In this document: positions 1-4,400 of the stretch, one piece after another | How the letters are laid out: each line of letters opens with the position of its first letter | Numbering within the stretch: the stretch's first letter is position 1 | Assembly (NCBI GenBank): GCA_031258665.1 | Contig: JAIRML010000006.1 | Coordinates: 1 to 6,133 of the forward strand | Source of the DNA: Oscillospiraceae bacterium | Lineage (GTDB): Bacteria; Bacillota; Clostridia; Oscillospirales; UBA929 | Length of the DNA: 6,133 nucleotides | Direction: 5' to 3' | Made by a program: the position numbers and the translations under genes | The notes under the pieces: generated by a model | Databases searched by the model: none | Told to the model about the DNA's origin: nothing | Seen by the model: the letters and a program-made list of their open reading frames with translations, nothing else

Positions 1-2
1 CG

Positions 3-260
3 ATCGACCGCGTCGGCTACCTCGATGAGCGCCTCTTCGGCGTTCTCTTTGCCGAAACCACGCGGCGCGCCGCCGAATCCGCCGCGCGCCGCATCTTGCG
101 CGCGGTTCGCAAGGACCTCTCCTCCTGTTTCGACTTCGACGTGCACATCTTGTTCGGGCTCGCGTCCTATGAAGGGCAATCCCTTGACAGCATGCTTCGC
201 CTCTGCCTCCACGACCGCCGGGGTGATCTTGCCGGGCGCATTGCCCGCCTTTTCGACTGA
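3..260 (+). CDS. C-terminal end of a degenerate GGDEF-like protein (partial, 5' end outside window)
   Basis: The frame is open from the window edge to the TGA at 258-260 and gives 85 residues. The segment IDRVGYLDERLFGVLFAET aligns by eye with the region around the GGDEF signature, usually R-[IVL]-G-G-D-E-F followed by a hydrophobic strand. Here LDE replaces GDE/GGE, so the active-site signature is degenerate. An Ala/Arg-rich helix follows, then FDVHILFGLASYEGQSLDSM, which resembles the late GGDEF strand and helix (VSIGVA...SLDELL). Known GGDEF proteins make cyclic di-GMP, while degenerate ones often act as regulators or GTP/c-di-GMP sensors. With this signature, catalysis is unlikely. The stop lies 8 bp before the first parS site, and parA follows in the same direction. 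The N-terminal domains, and hence any sensor or membrane part, are not visible. The family call rests on pattern likeness only, so another alpha/beta fold is possible. Confidence 0.5.
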   Translation: MDRVGYLDERLFGVLFAETTRRAAESAARRILRAVRKDLSSCFDFDVHILFGLASYEGQSLDSMLRLCLHDRRGDLAGRIARLFD

Positions 261-268
261 TGCGCGCA

Positions 269-284
269 TGTTTCACGTGAAACA
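269..284. promoter_or_regulatory. parS: parS centromere site 1
   Basis: This is the perfect 16-bp palindrome TGTTTCACGTGAAACA, identical to the widely conserved chromosomal parS consensus. Symmetry extends by one base on each side (A268/T285). It begins 8 bp after the stop of the upstream gene. In known systems ParB (Spo0J) binds parS, loads as a CTP-dependent clamp and spreads. The ParA encoded just downstream then acts on the resulting complex in origin segregation. Confidence 0.95.
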
Positions 285-299
285 TCGGCCCCGTCTTTT

Positions 300-315
300 T
301 GTTTCACGTGAAACA
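300..315. promoter_or_regulatory. parS: parS centromere site 2
   Basis: This is a second perfect copy of TGTTTCACGTGAAACA, also with one extra symmetric base pair (T299 with A at the far side is replaced by T316, so the symmetry does not extend as in site 1). Its centre is 31 bp from that of site 1, close to three helical turns, so both would face the same side of the DNA. It ends 52 bp before the parA start codon and probably overlaps the parA promoter region. ParB bound here could therefore also repress parA; that last point is inference. Confidence 0.95.
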
Positions 316-350
316 TATCCGCCCCCGACGCCGGAGAGGCCCGCACAAAC

Positions 351-362
351 AAGGAAGGAAGG
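351..362 (+). promoter_or_regulatory. ribosome binding site of parA
   Basis: The run AAGGAAGGAAGG ends 5 bases before the ATG at 368 and is a strong purine-rich Shine-Dalgarno match. It decides the start: the same frame is open further upstream from a TTG at 299, but that extension would translate the second parS site and has no such signal. Confidence 0.85.
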
Positions 363-367
363 TGGCC

Positions 368-1132
368 ATGGGCAAAATCATTGCGATCGCCAACCAGAAG
401 GGCGGCGTGGGCAAGACCACCACCTGCGTCAATCTGACCTGCGCGCTGCACGACGCAGCGACCAAGGCCCTGCTGGTCGACTTTGACCCGCAGGGCAATT
501 CGACGTCCGGCATGGGCGTCGACAAAAATCGAGCGCCCTCGGTCTATGACGTCGTATTGGGTTCTGTGGCGGCAAAGCGCGCGCTTGTCTCCACCCGCTA
601 TGGGGATGTCTTGCCGGCCAACAAGGCGCTCTCCGGCGCCGAGATCGATTTTGTCGAGATGGAAAAGCGGGAATATCTGCTGGCGACCGCTTTGGCCTCC
701 CTGCGCCCCCACTACGATTTTCTGCTGATCGACTGCCCCCCCTCGCTGGGGCTGCTCACGCTCAACGCCTTTTGCGCCGCCGACACCGTGCTGGTGCCGG
801 TACAGTGTGAATACTACGCGCTGGAAGGGCTCTCCGACCTGATGTACACGATCCGGGCCGTGCGGACCCGGCTCAATCCGGCGCTGGATGTGGAGGGGAT
901 CTTGCTGACGATGTTTGACGGGCGCACCAATCTATCGCTCCAGGTGGCGGCCGAGGTCAAGCGGTTTTTCCCCGGCAAGTTGTATGCCTCCGTCATCCCG
1001 CGCAATGTCCGTCTCTCCGAGGCCCCCAGCCACGGCGTCCCTGTTCACCACTACGACCGCGCCTCACGCGGCGCGGAGGCCTACACACAGCTGGCCGCCG
1101 AACTGATCCGCAAAAACCAGCCCACCCCGTAG
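368..1132 (+). CDS. parA: chromosome-partitioning ATPase ParA (Soj)
   Basis: This is a complete 254-residue member of the ParA/MinD family, the usual length for chromosomal Soj, without the N-terminal helix-turn-helix of plasmid type Ia ParA. The deviant Walker A motif KGGVGKTT is at residues 11-18, with signature lysines K11 and K16. VDFDPQGNST (37-46) is the Walker A' motif, and FLLIDCPPSLGLLT (118-131) is Walker B with D122. IPRNVRLSEAPSHG, with R212 and R215, is the conserved C-terminal stretch linked in Soj proteins to nonspecific DNA binding. In this family the ATP-bound dimer coats the nucleoid, and ParB at parS stimulates hydrolysis, which moves or separates origins; Soj can also regulate DnaA. 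Two parS sites lie directly upstream. No parB follows, although soj and spo0J are normally adjacent. No defect is visible in the protein. Function is assigned with high confidence. Confidence 0.97.
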   Translation: MGKIIAIANQKGGVGKTTTCVNLTCALHDAATKALLVDFDPQGNSTSGMGVDKNRAPSVYDVVLGSVAAKRALVSTRYGDVLPANKALSGAEIDFVEMEKREYLLATALASLRPHYDFLLIDCPPSLGLLTLNAFCAADTVLVPVQCEYYALEGLSDLMYTIRAVRTRLNPALDVEGILLTMFDGRTNLSLQVAAEVKRFFPGKLYASVIPRNVRLSEAPSHGVPVHHYDRASRGAEAYTQLAAELIRKNQPTP

Positions 1133-1142
1133 TATTTTGAGG

Positions 1143-1258
1143 ACAGATCCCATCCGCGGTTTGCGGAATTCATTTCCGCACACCGCACCCCGCGAGGCGC
1201 CTCAGCGCCTCGATCCAACCCCCGTGTTGTAGAAAAACGAAGTTTTTCAACAAATAAA
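1143..1258. repeat. 116-bp hairpin-rich element, copy 1 of a tandem pair
   Basis: This unit is repeated immediately downstream with no insertion or deletion and 5 differences in 116 bases (1161, 1181, 1218, 1231, 1239). It holds three potential hairpins. A has arms at 1156-1168 and 1174-1186 around loop TTCAT, 12 of 13 pairs, with a T/C mismatch at 1161/1181. B has the perfect 8-bp arms CGAGGCGC/GCGCCTCG at 1193-1200 and 1205-1212 around CTCA. C has arms at 1227-1238 and 1242-1253, 11 of 12 pairs, with an A/A mismatch at 1231/1249. No convincing protein, transposase or clear terminal inverted repeat is present. It resembles a dispersed intergenic palindromic repeat (REP or small MITE-like), but only this pair can be seen here. 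It starts 10 bp after the parA stop. Confidence 0.9.
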
Positions 1259-1374
1259 ACAGATCCCATCCGCGGTGTGCGGAATTCATTTCCGCAAACC
1301 GCACCCCGCGAGGCGCCTCAGCGCCTCGATCCACCCCCCGTGTTGTTGAAAAACAAAGTTTTTCAACAAATAAA
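1259..1374. repeat. 116-bp hairpin-rich element, copy 2 of a tandem pair
   Basis: This is the second direct copy, joined exactly to copy 1. Its hairpins are A at 1272-1284/1290-1302 (12 of 13 pairs, G/A mismatch at 1277/1297), B at 1309-1316/1321-1328 (perfect 8 bp, loop CTCA), and C at 1343-1354/1358-1369 (perfect 12 bp, loop AAA). Hairpin C is A/T-rich and is not followed by a T-run on either strand, so it is not a standard intrinsic terminator. It could still end or stabilise the parA transcript. Confidence 0.9.
1346..1374 (+). promoter_or_regulatory. weak sigma-A-like promoter candidate for the GH43 gene
   Basis: TTGAAA at 1346-1351 (5 of 6 with TTGACA), a 17-bp spacer, and AATAAA at 1369-1374 (4 of 6 with TATAAT) lie 47 bp before the start codon. 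The site coincides with hairpin C of repeat copy 2. The matching -35 in copy 1 is spoiled by the A at 1231. The stretch is A/T-rich by nature, so a chance match is quite possible. Confidence 0.2.
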
Positions 1375-1382
1375 CAAGAATT

Positions 1383-1404
1383 GTGGGTTGCAGGCGCAAC
1401 CCAC
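1383..1404 (+). promoter_or_regulatory. GC-rich hairpin in the leader of the GH43 gene
   Basis: GTGGGTTGC (1383-1391) and GCAACCCAC (1396-1404) form a perfect 9-bp stem with loop AGGC. It ends 3 bases before the ribosome binding site. No T-run follows, so a Rho-independent terminator is not supported. In the leader RNA it could affect ribosome access or mRNA stability, or it may be a small separate repeat element. Role unknown. Confidence 0.6.
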
Positions 1405-1407
1405 GTT

Positions 1408-1413
1408 GGGAGA
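1408..1413 (+). promoter_or_regulatory. ribosome binding site of the GH43 gene
   Basis: GGGAGA lies 8 bases before ATG 1422. It supports that ATG, whose product begins with a typical Gram-positive signal peptide. Confidence 0.7.
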
Positions 1414-1421
1414 AGATTGAA

Positions 1422-4400
1422 ATGAAAAGACTGCTATCGCACAAAATACCCGCGGAGTTGCTGGCGGTTGTTTTGGTCGTCACGATGGTGTTTTCGCCAT
1501 TGCTGGCGTTTGCACAGCTGCAAGCGCCCGGGTCCGCCGCCGCGCCGGAGGTCCTCGCGGACTACGTGCTCACGGCGTTCTACGACATGTCTCTCGACGG
1601 TGCGGCGCTGAATGACGTGAGCGGGAACAACTACGACGCCCCGCTCACGGGGCTGACGGCGGCGGATGTCGCCAACGTGGAGGGGGACGACGTCCTGACA
1701 TTCCCGAGTTCAACCGGCGAGCGCTACGCGAAGATCCCCAACGGCGTCATCTACGACGAGAATTTCGCGATCGAGGTGACATACAACGCCGCCCGCAGCA
1801 ACGCCAACTCGCTGCTCTGGAACCTCGGCACGCGCCGCGCGGTGAACACTCAGCCGCAGACGCTGAACAACTACCTGAACTTCCATCCCAATGTGGACAG
1901 CCAGGTTCGCGTCGCGCTGAAAGACAGCGCTCTCTTCGACGCCACAGGCACGGCGGATGCGGTGAAGTCGTTTTCCGGCGGCACGGTCGCGGCCACGACG
2001 GGCAACGATTTTACGACTGTCCTCGTCGTCTTTGAGGAGGGGGCGGTCACGGCCTACCAGGACGGCGAGGTGATCGGTTCCCTCACAAGCGATTACAGCA
2101 TCCAAGACATCCTGGACACGGGCGTGTCGAACCCGAGCGACGCGATCGGCTATATCGGCCGCGCGTTCAGCACGACAAACGCGGCGAGCAGCAACTTCCA
2201 AGGGAAACTGACCTCGTTTAAGATCTACAACAAGACCTTCACAGACGCGGACGCGCTCGCGAAAGCGGTCGCCGAACTGCAGATCCCGAACGCGGGCGAC
2301 GTCCGCGGCCACATCACACTCCCCGCGAGCGGCCGGAACGGCGTGCAGATCACGTGGGCGAGTTCGGACGAAGGCGTGGTCAACACGCGGTGGAAAGAAA
2401 ACGACGATTACGACGACACACCGCCGGGCGTCGTCACGCGCCCGACGTCGGGGGACGCGAACGTCACCCTGACGGCCACGCTGACGAGAGGGGCGCTTTC
2501 GGACACGAAGGTGTTCCCCCTCACCGTGAGGCAGGCGCCGGCGCCCGCGGGCGCCGCGGACCACTACCTCTTCACGCATTTCACGGGCGACGAGGGGAAC
2601 GCCAACAGTGAACAGGTGTATTTCGCGACGAGCAAAGACGGCCTGAACTTCCGCGACCTGAGCGCCGTCAATGATCCCATCCTGACCTCGACGGTCGGCG
2701 AGAGAGGCGTGCGCGACATGTGCATGATCCGCTCGCCCGAGGGGGACAAATTCTACCTCATCGCGACCGATCTCTCCATCTACCACAGGGCGCGGGGTTG
2801 GGGGACCGGCAACAACGCGAGCGCGACGGGCAGCCAGAAGATCGTCGTCTGGGAATCGGACGACCTCGTGCACTGGTCAGCGCCGCGTCTGGCGCGTGTG
2901 GCCGCCGACGCCGCGGGCATGGCGTGGGCGCCCGAAGCGTTCTACGACGAGAAGACCGGCGAGTACATCACGTTCTTCTCCTCGACCATGAACGGCAGGA
3001 CACAGGTCTACTACGCCAAGACCCGTGATTTCTATACGTTTACGGAGACGAAGCCCTTTGTGGAGCACACCGACGTCATCGACGCGACGGTCGCCCAGAT
3101 CGGGGACTATTACTACCGCGCCTCGAAGTTCGACGGCAACAGCTCCTCCAACATCTTCCTCCAGCGCGTCTCAAAAGAGGCCGGCATGCTCGGGGCATGG
3201 TCGAACTACATCAGTTTGGCGGGTTCCAAAAACAGCACGGTATACGCCGGCATCGGGAGCGCGACGAATTATTACGCCTCCGGCGGACCCGCCTTGGAAG
3301 GCCCCGAATTCTATCGGCTGGGCGGTACCGGCGAGTGGATTCTCATGGCCGACCGCTACGGAAACGGTTCGGGCTATGTGCCCTTCCTGCTGAGCGACCC
3401 GGAGGACCCGAGCACCTGGGCCGCCATGGCTTCCGGCTTCAACTACGGCGCGGTCAAAAAGCGCCACGGCAACATCATCCCCGTCACGCAGGCGGAATAC
3501 ATGCGGATCATGGAGGCCTATACGGACGGCCACGTCACGGCGGTCACGCTCGGCGAGGACGAGGTCTCTACGTATGTCGGCACGACAAAGCGGCTCAGCG
3601 CGGCGCTGACGCCGGCGGACCCGATCGACGCGGATCTCACGTGGTCGAGCAGCGACCCGCAGGTCGCGACCGTGGACGCGGCGGGCTTGGTCACGGCGCT
3701 CGCGGCGGGCGAGACGACCGTCACGGTCACGACTGTGGACGGCGGCCTGACGGACACCTGTTTGGTCACGGTCGCGGCGGCCCCGCCGCCGGCGGTGCCT
3801 TTGGCCTACTTCGACTTCAACAGCCCGGCCGTCAGCAACGTCTACAGCAGCTTGGAAGGCACGGACGCGAAGGCGACGGCGCAGGGCGCGAGCGCGACCT
3901 ACCTCACGCTTCGGGCAAAGGGCACGGGCTATGACGCCGATGACACCGCCCTGTATCTGGCCGGTTCCACCGCGTCGGCGGCGCGGGGCGCCTTCCTGCG
4001 CGTGACGAACCTGGCGGGCAACCCGCTTCTGACGGGTCTGGAGGAGATCACAGTCTCCTACGACGCGAGTCCGTCCAAGACAGGCACAAACTGGCCGGTC
4101 TACCTCGCGCGCAGCGCCAGCGCGAACAGCGAGTCGACGCTGGCCTACGTCGGGTTCTTCAACACTTCGAACGCAACCGTGACGACGATCGAACGCTTCA
4201 ACAACGGGACGCGTTACAGCCCCTCGGCCTCCGCGTCCAACGGGGCCCTCAACGCGTGGCACCACATCGACTGCGTTCTCACGGCCACGGAGACGAAACT
4301 CTATGTGAACGGTGTGCTGAGGAGCACTGTCCCCGCCGTGGCCGCACAGAGCCTGACAAGCATCCTCGGCACGGCTTCCATCTTCCAGATCGGCCGGGCG

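Noticed and set aside
299..367. Extended parA start at TTG 299
   Set aside because: It would translate the second parS site as FHVKH and adds an Arg-rich tail not found in Soj. ATG 368 has a strong ribosome binding site and gives the family length.
25..486. 153-codon + strand frame across the first gene end, both parS sites and the parA start
   Set aside because: It is in a different frame from both real genes, crosses the parS sites and overlaps the Walker A region. Its composition is Pro/Ser/Arg-rich.
1143..1374. CRISPR array
   Set aside because: Only two directly joined 116-bp copies, with no spacers and no cas genes.
1343..1374. Rho-independent terminator of parA at hairpin C
   Set aside because: The stem is perfect but A/T-rich and is followed by ATAAAC rather than a T-run. 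Termination there is possible but not supported.
1143..1374. Insertion sequence
   Set aside because: No transposase frame and no clear terminal inverted repeats or target duplication could be found.
1081..1483. Two small minus-strand frames in the repeat region (1081-1269 and 1286-1483) with similar peptide segments
   Set aside because: The similarity arises only because both read the 116-bp repeat. No ribosome binding site or conserved domain; likely the spurious proteins such repeats often generate.
1710..2873. 387-codon open frame on the minus strand
   Set aside because: Same cause: antisense in codon register with the GH43 gene, with no domain and no convincing ribosome binding site.
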